Origin: an uncultured Alphaproteobacteria bacterium
GTDB taxonomy: Bacteria; Pseudomonadota; Alphaproteobacteria; HIMB59; GCA-002718135
Length of the DNA stretch: 64,000 nt
Assembly: GCA_902621165.1 (NCBI GenBank)
Contig: CACNKX010000002.1
Span: 124,001-188,000, forward strand
Direction of reading: 5' to 3'
Shown one piece after another: positions 26,097-34,167 of this stretch. Each line of letters opens with the position of its first letter. Position 1 is the first letter of the stretch. Under the pieces are notes generated by a model that was not told where the DNA came from, did not search any database, and saw only the letters and a list, made by a program, of their open reading frames with translations. A program made the position numbers and the translations under genes.

Positions 26097-27569
26097 ATGT
26101 CTGAAATTCAAACCTACAAATTTTATGCAGGAAATAAATGGCATAACCCTTCTTCTGAAAAATATTTTGAAAGTGAGGATCCATCTATAGGTAAAGTATG
26201 GGCAAGGGTTCCTGACTGTAATGAAAAAGATATTAATCTTGCTGTATCATCTGCTAAACATGCTTATTATGATGGTCCTTATGGTAAAATGCATCCAGCA
26301 GAAAGAGGGAGAACATTAAATAGAATTGGAGATATTATTGCTAAAAATGCAGAACGCATTGGGCAAATAGAAACTAAAGACAACGGCAAACTTCCAAAAA
26401 ATATCACTCCTTCTTTAACCAGCTGGCAGACTGAGAGTTTTTATTATTATGCAGGCATGTGTGACAAGTATGAAGGTAGATTGATACCTTCAGAGGTTCC
26501 AAATATGCATAATTATTTAAAATGGGAACCATTTGGAGTTGTTGCACTTATTCTTCCTTGGAACTCACCAATTGGAACATTGATCTGGAAATTAGCACCG
26601 GCAATAGCTGCAGGCAATACAGTTGTAATTAAACCATCAGAAAGAGCATCGTGCTCTACATTAGAGTTAATGAAAATTCTAGAAGAAGCCGATCTTCCAG
26701 AAGGTTTGATTAATGTTGTTACTGGTTTTGGTCCTACCACCGGTGCACCTCTTATTGAACATCAAGATGTTAGAATGATAAGTTTTACAGGTGGAACAAA
26801 AGGGGGGAGTGCAGCAAGTTTAAGTGCATCCAAAAATGTTAAACCTATTATTATGGAGCTAGGAGGAAAATCACCACAAATTATATTTAAAGATGCTGAT
26901 TTAACTTTATCAGTTAATGGAGTTGTATCAGGAATCTTTCCAGTTTCAGGTCATAGCTGTATTTCAGGTTCAAGAATATTAGTACATAAAGATATAAAAG
27001 ATAAATTTACTCATAATTTATTAGAAGTTGTTAAAAAGGCTAAAGTTGGTCACCCAAATGATGTTGCAACACAAATAGGACCTATAGCAAATAAAGAGCA
27101 ATATGAATTTATTTTATCTAAGATAGAAGCAGCTGAAAAAAGAGGTTTAAAATTATTAATTGATGGAAGAAAAGAACAAAAGTCTGAAGGATACTATATT
27201 GGACCAACTATTTTTGACAATGTTCCAAATGAAGATGATTTAGCTCAAAATGAAGTATTTGGACCTGTAGCCTCAATACAAACTTGGGAGGATGAAGATG
27301 AAGTAATTAAAATTGCAAATGATACTATTTATGGGCTTGCAGCAGGTATTTGGACTAATGATACTAATAAAGCTATACGTTTAGCAGATAAGATAGAAGC
27401 TGGAACTATTTATATAAATAATTATTTTAATGCTTCTACCCAATCACCAGTCGGAGGCTTCAAACAATCAGGATACGGTCGTGAAAATGGATGGGAGGGA
27501 ATGCAAAGTTACATGCAGACCAAATCTACATGGTTAGCAACCAATCCCTCCCAACCAGATCCATTTTAA
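26097..27569 (+). CDS. NAD(P)-dependent aldehyde dehydrogenase
   Basis: This 490-residue enzyme has YKFYAGNKWHNPSS at the N-terminus, GVVALILPWNSPIGTLIWKL as the conserved Asn motif, and SFTGGTKGGSAA as the NAD-binding turn. MELGGKSPQIIF carries the general-base Glu and PVSGHSCISGSRILV the catalytic Cys. The GHSC variant of the Cys motif is less common than GQxC. It would take the aldehyde from the preceding GMC enzyme to the acid. A membrane hydroxylase gene starts one base after its stop, suggesting a three-step oxidation unit. Betaine aldehyde is a possible substrate but not shown. Confidence 0.9.
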   Translation: MSEIQTYKFYAGNKWHNPSSEKYFESEDPSIGKVWARVPDCNEKDINLAVSSAKHAYYDGPYGKMHPAERGRTLNRIGDIIAKNAERIGQIETKDNGKLPKNITPSLTSWQTESFYYYAGMCDKYEGRLIPSEVPNMHNYLKWEPFGVVALILPWNSPIGTLIWKLAPAIAAGNTVVIKPSERASCSTLELMKILEEADLPEGLINVVTGFGPTTGAPLIEHQDVRMISFTGGTKGGSAASLSASKNVKPIIMELGGKSPQIIFKDADLTLSVNGVVSGIFPVSGHSCISGSRILVHKDIKDKFTHNLLEVVKKAKVGHPNDVATQIGPIANKEQYEFILSKIEAAEKRGLKLLIDGRKEQKSEGYYIGPTIFDNVPNEDDLAQNEVFGPVASIQTWEDEDEVIKIANDTIYGLAAGIWTNDTNKAIRLADKIEAGTIYINNYFNASTQSPVGGFKQSGYGRENGWEGMQSYMQTKSTWLATNPSQPDPF

Positions 27570-27570
27570 A

Positions 27571-28506
27571 ATGAGTTTAAAAAATCGCCATGAATGGAAT
27601 TGGCAACCAACTTTACCAATTAAATTATCGCCAATATTAGATTGGCCACCAAATTTTTTGTTGCTTTTCAAATGGCTAGCTTCTTATTGGCTTCACATTA
27701 GTTCAATTATAATTGAAGTTCTACTTGCTATATTTATATTCTATTTGTTTCACCCATCTGCTGAAGAAATGAAAAAATTTTCTTTTTCGTGGATTGCACA
27801 GTTATGGATTAGAAATTGTATTTTAATCACTCTTGTTGCTGGTTCTCTACATTTTTGGTTTTATTACTTAAAAGGACAAAGTAAAAAACTTAAATTTGAA
27901 AAAAAATTTATAGATGAAAAAGTAAAAAAATTTACTTTCAATAATCAACTTTTTGATAATATTTTTTGGACAATTATAAGTGGTGTTACTATATGGACAA
28001 TATTTGAAAGTTTTTATTTTTGGGCAGCAAGTAATGATATCGTTCCTATCATGTTTTGGCATGATAACCCTTTTTGGTATGGAATATTTTTTATTTTAAT
28101 TCCTATTTGGTCAAGTGCGCACTTTTATATTATTCATCGATTATTACATTTTACTTTTCTCTATAAAACTGTTCACAATTTACATCATAGAAATATAAGT
28201 CCAGGACCTTGGAGTGGTATATCTATGCATCCTATCGAACATATTTTATACTTTTCAACAGTAGTTATACATTTTGTTGTTCCGTCAAGTCCAATACATG
28301 TTCTTTTTCATTTTTATCAACAAGGATTAAATCCAGCTTTTAGTCATTCAGGCTTTGATAGTATTGTGATCAAAGATAAAAAAAGATTAAAAGCAGGTGA
28401 TTTCTTTCATCAACTTCACCACCGATACTTTAATTGTAATTATGGAACTATAGAAATGCCTTGGGATAGATTTTTTGGAACTTTTAATGATGGTAAAAAA
28501 AAATAA
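27571..28506 (+). CDS. Sterol desaturase/fatty acid hydroxylase-family membrane di-iron enzyme
   Basis: The 311-residue protein has four to five membrane segments and the three histidine clusters of the family in order: IIHRLLHF, VHNLHHRN and FFHQLHHRYFNCNYG. An additional SMHPIEHILYF segment is typical. The clusters hold two irons that activate oxygen for C-H hydroxylation or desaturation of lipids, sterols or other hydrophobic molecules in the inner membrane. It directly follows GMC and aldehyde dehydrogenase genes on the same strand. The native substrate is unknown. It ends four bases before the convergent crotonase gene. Confidence 0.87.
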   Translation: MSLKNRHEWNWQPTLPIKLSPILDWPPNFLLLFKWLASYWLHISSIIIEVLLAIFIFYLFHPSAEEMKKFSFSWIAQLWIRNCILITLVAGSLHFWFYYLKGQSKKLKFEKKFIDEKVKKFTFNNQLFDNIFWTIISGVTIWTIFESFYFWAASNDIVPIMFWHDNPFWYGIFFILIPIWSSAHFYIIHRLLHFTFLYKTVHNLHHRNISPGPWSGISMHPIEHILYFSTVVIHFVVPSSPIHVLFHFYQQGLNPAFSHSGFDSIVIKDKKRLKAGDFFHQLHHRYFNCNYGTIEMPWDRFFGTFNDGKKK

Positions 28507-28510
28507 GAAA

Positions 28511-29302
28511 TTATTCTTTCCAATTTGGTTCTCTCTTTTCTAAAAAAGCATCAATGCCTTCCTTAGAGTCATCATGTAACATATTTTCCGTCATTACCCT
28601 TGAAGTAAAAGTATAGGCGTCTTCTAAATTCATATCTTTTTGTTTGTAAAAAGCTTCTTTACCAATTTTAATAGTATTTGAAGATTTAGAAGATATTTTT
28701 TTAGCAATTTGAAATACATTTTCTTTTAAACTATCTTCTTCAAAGACATCATTTATTAAACCAATCCTTAATGCTTTATTTGCATCTATAAGATCTCCTG
28801 TGAGAAGCATTTCCATTGCTTGTTTTTTACCTACAGTTCTTGATAATGGAACCATTGGCGTAGAACAAAATAATCCTATGTTAACACCCGGGGTTGCATA
28901 TTTTGCTCTACTACTTGAGTAAGCTAAATCACAGCTAGAAATTAACTGACAGCCTGCTGCAGTAGCAATACCATCAACCATAGCTATAACTGGTTTATTA
29001 TTTTTATTAATTTTCAGCATAAGCTGAGAGCACATTTGAAATATTTTTTTAAAATAGCTTTCACCTTTGTCATTTTGCAATCTTTGTGAATTTAAATCTT
29101 TTAAATTATGTCCTGCACAAAAAATATTACCTTTTGATGATAAAATAATTACTTTTACTTCATTATCTTTATCAGCAATGTCTAGCGCTGATGTTAATTC
29201 ATTGATCATGTTTTCACTTAAAGTGTTTTGGTTTTTCTGATCATTAAGAATAATATTAAAAATATTATTATTTTTTTCTGTTAAAATTAGATTAAAATTC
29301 AT
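28511..29302 (-). CDS. Crotonase-family protein, ECHDC3-like, lacking canonical catalytic glutamates
   Basis: A 263-residue enoyl-CoA hydratase/isomerase superfamily protein. It has the CoA-binding and oxyanion segments IFCAGHNLKDL and DGIATAAGCQLISSCDLAYSS. The two glutamates used by classical enoyl-CoA hydratase are not in their usual places: the ELAxxCD position reads CQLISSCD, and the second-Glu loop reads PGVNIGLFCSTPMVPLSR. The GLFCSTP string is typical of the ECHDC3 group, whose reaction is unclear. It is the last gene of the dmdA operon and begins directly at the OsmC stop. DmdD-type methylthioacryloyl-CoA hydration is therefore not supported by residues. Confidence 0.85.
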   Translation of the reverse strand: MNFNLILTEKNNNIFNIILNDQKNQNTLSENMINELTSALDIADKDNEVKVIILSSKGNIFCAGHNLKDLNSQRLQNDKGESYFKKIFQMCSQLMLKINKNNKPVIAMVDGIATAAGCQLISSCDLAYSSSRAKYATPGVNIGLFCSTPMVPLSRTVGKKQAMEMLLTGDLIDANKALRIGLINDVFEEDSLKENVFQIAKKISSKSSNTIKIGKEAFYKQKDMNLEDAYTFTSRVMTENMLHDDSKEGIDAFLEKREPNWKE

Positions 29303-29749
29303 TTAATTGATTTGAATTTCAACATCTTTAGATAGTGAATTAGCGATAAAACAATACTTATGCGATCTTTCTTTCATCTTTTTCATTTCTTCATCAGTAA
29401 TAGTAAAATTATCTTCAAATACTATGGCTGGATTTAGCTCTATTTTGTTAACGTACATTCTTCCCTCTGTATTTTTTCCTAAATACGAAATTGCTTTATC
29501 TTTGTAATTAATAACTGGCCATTTCATTTTTGCAGCTAAAGCTAAAAACGTCATCATAAAACAACTGCTTACAGCTGCAGCTAGTTTTTGTTCTGGATTA
29601 ATATTAGTTTCGCTTCCTCCATAATCTGGAGATGATCCCGCATCAATAGATACATTTTCGTTAAGCATTATTGTGTGATCAGTTAAGTATTTTCCAAATT
29701 CGAGTTTTTGATCTCCTAATTCCCACTCTAATTTGATTGAATGACTCAT
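29303..29749 (-). CDS. OsmC/Ohr-family protein
   Basis: A 148-residue protein of the OsmC family, which are small cytoplasmic enzymes reducing organic hydroperoxides with a pair of cysteines. The two cysteines are in VSSCFMMTFLALAAK and HKYCFIANSL, and the arrangement fits the family. I start at the ATG at 29749 (MSHSIKLEWE), one base after the dmdA stop. The track start at 29797 runs into dmdA and adds 16 residues with no family match. In this operon it may protect against sulfur-derived or lipid peroxides, which is inference. Confidence 0.85.
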   Translation of the reverse strand: MSHSIKLEWELGDQKLEFGKYLTDHTIMLNENVSIDAGSSPDYGGSETNINPEQKLAAAVSSCFMMTFLALAAKMKWPVINYKDKAISYLGKNTEGRMYVNKIELNPAIVFEDNFTITDEEMKKMKERSHKYCFIANSLSKDVEIQIN

Positions 29750-29750
29750 T

Positions 29751-30872
29751 TTAAGAATAATTAAAAGGTAGTGAGCACACTTTACCTTTTCTCTCAATAT
29801 TGTCTGGTGTTAATACGATAACATCCTGCCCATCATTCCAATAATCTCTATCAACCATTGATAACCCAATATTGGTTTTTAAAAACGGTGAATAAATACC
29901 AGAGGTGATATTACCAATTTGAAATCTATTTTTTGAATATACAGGAAAAGGTATTGAGCATGGAGGAGTCGGGGATCCATCAAAAGTAATTCCTTTGATT
30001 TTTTTTTCTATTCCATTGTTTAATATTTTTTTTAGTGCATTTTTTCCAATGAAATCATGAGATAAATTGTTACAATAATTATCAAATCCACATTCAATTG
30101 GATTATTTTCTAAAGTAAATTCATTACCATAGGATAATAAACCACCTTCTATTCTATCAATTAAATTTGGACATCCAGGAGAAATATTAAAATCTTTTCC
30201 TGCTTCCCAAATAGTTTCCCAAAGTTCTTTTCCTAAACTAAAACCTTTAAGATAAATCTCAAAACCATCTTGTTTACTATATCCTGATCTTGCAATTATC
30301 TGTTTTGTTCCTTCAAATTCAAAAAAAGAAAAATGAAAGAATTTTAATTTTTTAATTTTTTCTCCAAATATTGATGACATTAATTCTTCAGATTTTGGAC
30401 CTTGAATTGCTAGAGGGTAAATATCTGGCTCTATAATATCAACTTTAAAATTTCTTCCTACAGCCAAGCCTTTTGCCCAAAGTAGAACGTCTGAGTCTGC
30501 AACTGATAGCCAATATTTATTTTCACTTAATTTTAAAAGTACAGGATCATTTATCATCCCTGCATTTTCATCAATCATTGGATAATAGTAACATTTACCA
30601 ATAGGCATACCTTTTATTGATCTTGGAGACATGAATTGTATTAATTTTGCAGCATCTTGTCCTATTATTTGAACCTGACGTTGACATGAAACATCCCAAA
30701 TTTGAGTATTTTTAGATAAGTGCCAGTAATCTTCTTCTACTGTTGCTTTATATGATTTTGGAAGAAGCATATGATTAACTACAGTAAAACCACTTACACC
30801 AGCCTCAATTACTTTCTCTGTATAGGGAGTCCTCCTAATACGTCTAGACATGTTTAATCCTGAATTACTCAT
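29751..30872 (-). CDS. dmdA: Dimethylsulfoniopropionate demethylase DmdA
   Basis: DmdA transfers a methyl group from DMSP to tetrahydrofolate, giving methylmercaptopropionate and 5-methyl-THF. The 373-residue protein belongs to the GcvT aminomethyltransferase fold. Its N-terminus SRRIRRTPYTEKVIEAGVSGFTVVNHMLLPKSY, with WDVSCQRQVQIIGQDAAKLIQFMSPR and GKCYYYPMIDENAGMINDPVLLKL, matches my memory of SAR11-type DmdA much better than glycine-cleavage T protein. Length also fits (about 370). It lies in a six-gene minus-strand operon, abutting the transthyretin-like gene upstream and OsmC downstream. DmdB and DmdC homologues are not in the window, so MMPA would be processed elsewhere. Confidence 0.87.
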   Translation of the reverse strand: MSNSGLNMSRRIRRTPYTEKVIEAGVSGFTVVNHMLLPKSYKATVEEDYWHLSKNTQIWDVSCQRQVQIIGQDAAKLIQFMSPRSIKGMPIGKCYYYPMIDENAGMINDPVLLKLSENKYWLSVADSDVLLWAKGLAVGRNFKVDIIEPDIYPLAIQGPKSEELMSSIFGEKIKKLKFFHFSFFEFEGTKQIIARSGYSKQDGFEIYLKGFSLGKELWETIWEAGKDFNISPGCPNLIDRIEGGLLSYGNEFTLENNPIECGFDNYCNNLSHDFIGKNALKKILNNGIEKKIKGITFDGSPTPPCSIPFPVYSKNRFQIGNITSGIYSPFLKTNIGLSMVDRDYWNDGQDVIVLTPDNIERKGKVCSLPFNYS

Positions 30873-31208
30873 TTATTTAGACCACCATATTGAGTATCCG
30901 TTTGGAGAAACAATTAAAGGTATGTGATATTTTTTAAGAGGATCTTTCATTTTAAATTTAACACTTATTGAATTAATTATTTCACTAGTATTTCTAAAAT
31001 ATTTACCAGAATTAATTATCATTTCATAATCACTTTCACAATCTTCTTTAGTTAATTCAAATTCTTTAAGCATTCTTCCTGAGCTATCTGTTTTATCTTG
31101 TAGAAATACAACTTTGTTATTATTATTTACTTTATAAATAACAATTTCTACATCACTTGCATGCGTGCCATCTATTGAGTTTAGTAAATGCGTAGAAAAA
31201 ATTGCCAT
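30873..31208 (-). CDS. Transthyretin-like protein (hydroxyisourate-hydrolase family) with altered active-site tail
   Basis: A 111-residue transthyretin-fold protein. It begins AIFSTHLLNSIDGTHASDVEI, where HIU hydrolases have the LTTHVLD...GxPA strand with an active-site His. The middle DSSGRMLKEF keeps the Arg. The C-terminal KYHIPLIVSPNGYSIWWSK keeps the second His but replaces the diagnostic YRGS tail by WWSK. Loss of YRGS makes urate-pathway activity unlikely. No uricase or OHCU decarboxylase gene is nearby. It sits between a ThDP enzyme and dmdA with no gap on one side and three bases on the other, so a role in that pathway is implied but unknown. Confidence 0.78.
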   Translation of the reverse strand: MAIFSTHLLNSIDGTHASDVEIVIYKVNNNNKVVFLQDKTDSSGRMLKEFELTKEDCESDYEMIINSGKYFRNTSEIINSISVKFKMKDPLKKYHIPLIVSPNGYSIWWSK

Positions 31209-31211
31209 ATC

Positions 31212-32954
31212 CTACTCTATAGACGCTTTATCTCTTTTATCACTAACTGCAGCAACTATTGGACTTATAACACCTTTAGCCTTAACATTTACACATGCAG
31301 TTTTACCACTTTCTAATGCTCTTTTTAGAGCAGGACCTAAATCCTCTCTTTTAGTAACTAATTCTCCATGTCCCCCAAAACCTTCAAAAATTGAATGAAA
31401 TGGAATGTCTCTAAAATCAGTTGCAAAATGTTTCCCACTTTCAAATAACCTTTCTTGTTGTTGAGAAATACAGTCAAGACCTCCATTATTATCTATAACA
31501 ACAACAATAGGTTTTTTTTCTTGAAATGCAGCTTCAATTGACAATCCTCCAGATAAAAATGCACCATCTCCACTTATTAAAACAACATTAGATTTAGGAT
31601 TAAGATTTTTAGCTGATATTGCAAAAGGAACTCCAACACCTAACATACTGAAGGTACCTGGATGCAATATTCCTCCGAGTTTTTTACCTTTTGATCCAGC
31701 AATATTAATTGCAATCTCGGACCAGAAATGCGTATTACCACCATCAATAACTAACCAATCATTTTCAGTTAACACTTCTTGAACATCTAAAGCTAATTGA
31801 AGAGGATGAATTTTTCCACCATTTTTTTTGGTCTCTTCAGTTTCTTTATTTAAGTCATCTAATGTTTTATCAATCCAATTTTTTTTCTCTTTTTTATTTT
31901 TATTAAACCATTCATTGTTTAATTTCCATTTACTGTTTTTCTTTAACTCTATGAGTTTATCCAAAAAAACTCCAGGGTCACAAAGTAAGTTAATATCTGC
32001 AGCTCTATTTAATTCTATTTCTTCATGCGATCCATTAATACAAACAAGCTTAGTACTTTTTGGAAAAAGTGGAGGATTTCCAAAATTCATTTGATTATCA
32101 AGACGTGCACCAAACATAAGAACCAAATCTGATTCATGAAGAGCCATTTTTGATGGAGGATATTGATGAATATCTGCCAGACCCATGTATGAATCTACTT
32201 CTTCGCCTAAAAGCTTCTGATGGTATGGTATATTAAATATTGGAATGTTTAATTCAAAGCCTGCTTGCTCTAATTTTTTTTCTGCACTAGACCACCAAAC
32301 ACCATGCCCTCCAATAAAAACAGGGTTTTGTGCATTAATTGCTAGATCAAATATTTCATTTAAACTCTCAGGATCAGGCCAAGCTTTTGCTAAAGGTTTC
32401 TTTTGATGAGTAAAAGGTCTTTCTTCTAAACCTGCATCATCTGCAAATGATGAAAACATTATATCTACTGGTACACTTAAATGTACTGCACCAGGATAGC
32501 CATTTGTTGCAATTCTATATGCTTTATCTACGAACTCTCTTATTCTATTGCCATCTGTTATACTTGCACTGTATTTTGTTAACGGTGCTGCTATAGATAC
32601 ATCATCTATTTCCTTAAAACCACCTGCTCCTTGTCTTTTTAAGCTACTAGATCCAGTTATAAAAATAACAGGGGATCTTTCACCCCAAGCTTCCATCATT
32701 GAAGGCACTGCATTTGCGAAACCTTCTGGTCCAACAATACAAACAGAAGGTTTTCTTGATATTCTAGTATGACCATCAGCTAAATGACCAGCAATTTGTT
32801 CATGAGGACAATTAATTACATTAATTTGACACTCCATAAATCCTTCAAGTGCCGGATTACAAAAACCTCCAGAAAGTGTAAAAACATTATCAATACCTTT
32901 GTCTTTAAGAGCTCTTGCAACTAATGCCCCACCTCTAATCTTTTTATCTCCCAT
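31212..32954 (-). CDS. Thiamine-diphosphate-dependent enzyme (2-oxoacid decarboxylase/acetolactate synthase-like)
   Basis: A 580-residue protein with the three-domain layout of the pyruvate-decarboxylase/acetolactate-synthase superfamily. The PYR domain carries the catalytic Glu in NCPHEQIAGHLADGHTR near residue 50. The PP domain carries the ThDP/Mg motif in SGDGAFLSGGLSIEAAFQEKKPIVVVIDNNGG (GDG...NN). The family cleaves the bond next to a 2-keto group. It could be a decarboxylase, carboligase or 2-hydroxyacyl-CoA lyase; sequence alone does not decide. One base separates it from the FMN 2-hydroxyacid oxidase upstream, a mandelate-pathway-like pairing in which the oxidase would make the 2-keto acid that this enzyme then decarboxylates. 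Confidence 0.85.
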   Translation of the reverse strand: MGDKKIRGGALVARALKDKGIDNVFTLSGGFCNPALEGFMECQINVINCPHEQIAGHLADGHTRISRKPSVCIVGPEGFANAVPSMMEAWGERSPVIFITGSSSLKRQGAGGFKEIDDVSIAAPLTKYSASITDGNRIREFVDKAYRIATNGYPGAVHLSVPVDIMFSSFADDAGLEERPFTHQKKPLAKAWPDPESLNEIFDLAINAQNPVFIGGHGVWWSSAEKKLEQAGFELNIPIFNIPYHQKLLGEEVDSYMGLADIHQYPPSKMALHESDLVLMFGARLDNQMNFGNPPLFPKSTKLVCINGSHEEIELNRAADINLLCDPGVFLDKLIELKKNSKWKLNNEWFNKNKKEKKNWIDKTLDDLNKETEETKKNGGKIHPLQLALDVQEVLTENDWLVIDGGNTHFWSEIAINIAGSKGKKLGGILHPGTFSMLGVGVPFAISAKNLNPKSNVVLISGDGAFLSGGLSIEAAFQEKKPIVVVIDNNGGLDCISQQQERLFESGKHFATDFRDIPFHSIFEGFGGHGELVTKREDLGPALKRALESGKTACVNVKAKGVISPIVAAVSDKRDKASIE

Positions 32955-32955
32955 T

Positions 32956-34119
32956 TTAATACTTTATATCCTTAAAAAATTTCTCTGCTATAATTTTTTT
33001 ATCAACTTCATTTATATCGGTTAATCCCACTAAGCCAAGATTTGTACTTAACTCTTCTTTAATTAGGTTAATGATTCTTCTAAGACCTTTTGCGCCATCC
33101 GCACCGATAGCATACATTAGAGGTCTGCCAAACATAACAAAGTCAGCTCCCAGAGCTAACGCGCGTAAAATATCACTTCCACTTCTAATTCCACTATCAA
33201 AAAGTATTGGAAAATCGTCTCCCAAAGCTTTTCGTATTAATGGCAAAGCATTAATAGAAGCAGTAGCACTATCTAATTGCCTTCCACCATGATTTGATAC
33301 TTGAATTGCATCAGCACCAGCCTCTTTAATTTTCAAAGCATCTTCAGAATTCATTACTCCTTTGATTATTAATTTTCCTTTCCAAGCGTCTCGAACCCTT
33401 TTTAGAGTATGCCAATCAGTTGCTCCTCTACTTTCTTTTCGTCTAAAAATTTGATCACCACTTTTAGAGGTAACATAATTCATTGGTTGTGGAGCACCTT
33501 TAAACAAAGTTGTTAAGCTCCATTGAGGATGTAGTGCAAAATCTAAAAATTGTTTTGGGCCAATTTTAAATGGATAACCAAATCCATTTCTATCATCTCT
33601 GGCTCTTCTTGAAAGAATAGGAACATCAACAGTGAGAATTAAAACCTCATACCCTATGCCTTCTGCTCTTTTTAATAATTCCATAATAAATTCTTCACTT
33701 TGAAAAATATATATTTGCATCCACGAATGACCTTCTGAATAAGTAAACATATCTTCAAGCGTAGTACTAGAAGCCATTGAAACACATGTTGGAATATTAT
33801 TATACGCACTTTCTTTTGCTATCATTTTATCTGCTTCAGGCCATGAAAGATTTGTCATTCCCATTGGAGCAAATCCAAATGGATAATCAAAATGAAAATC
33901 AAATATTTTTTTACTTAATTTTCTATTCTCGACATTTCTGAAAACCTTAGGTTCAAGTCTAATTTGATCTAATGCTTTACTATTAATTTCAGCAAGTTTA
34001 TCATCTCCTGATGCTCCATCAATGAAATCAAAGACCAATTTTGGTAATCTCTTTTTTGATAACCTTATTGCATCATCTATTGTATGGATTTTATTGCTAG
34101 GTTTAATGAGTTCATTCAT
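32956..34119 (-). CDS. FMN-dependent alpha-hydroxyacid oxidase/dehydrogenase (LldD/glycolate-oxidase family)
   Basis: A 387-residue (beta/alpha)8 flavoenzyme that oxidises a 2-hydroxy acid to a 2-keto acid. It has PFGFAPMGMTNLSWPEAD, the STTLEDMF region, YIFQSEEFIMEL, and the family signature VSNHGGRQLDSATASINALP, where His is the catalytic base. ILFDSGIRSGSDILRALALGADFVMFGRP follows as the FMN-phosphate site. Substrates in the family include lactate, glycolate and mandelate. The MPMGM-type specificity region is not enough to choose. It starts the tight dmdA operon. A 48-base gap upstream contains an AT-rich stretch that could hold the operon promoter. Confidence 0.91.
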   Translation of the reverse strand: MNELIKPSNKIHTIDDAIRLSKKRLPKLVFDFIDGASGDDKLAEINSKALDQIRLEPKVFRNVENRKLSKKIFDFHFDYPFGFAPMGMTNLSWPEADKMIAKESAYNNIPTCVSMASSTTLEDMFTYSEGHSWMQIYIFQSEEFIMELLKRAEGIGYEVLILTVDVPILSRRARDDRNGFGYPFKIGPKQFLDFALHPQWSLTTLFKGAPQPMNYVTSKSGDQIFRRKESRGATDWHTLKRVRDAWKGKLIIKGVMNSEDALKIKEAGADAIQVSNHGGRQLDSATASINALPLIRKALGDDFPILFDSGIRSGSDILRALALGADFVMFGRPLMYAIGADGAKGLRRIINLIKEELSTNLGLVGLTDINEVDKKIIAEKFFKDIKY

Positions 34120-34167
34120 TTTAATATTTGTATTCTAATATAATTTATAATTCTATTATAAAATATA

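Noticed and set aside
28511-29302. DmdD methylthioacryloyl-CoA hydratase
   Set aside because: Both catalytic glutamate positions are occupied by other residues; ECHDC3-like instead.
30873-31208. Hydroxyisourate hydrolase in urate breakdown
   Set aside because: YRGS tail missing and no other urate genes in the window.
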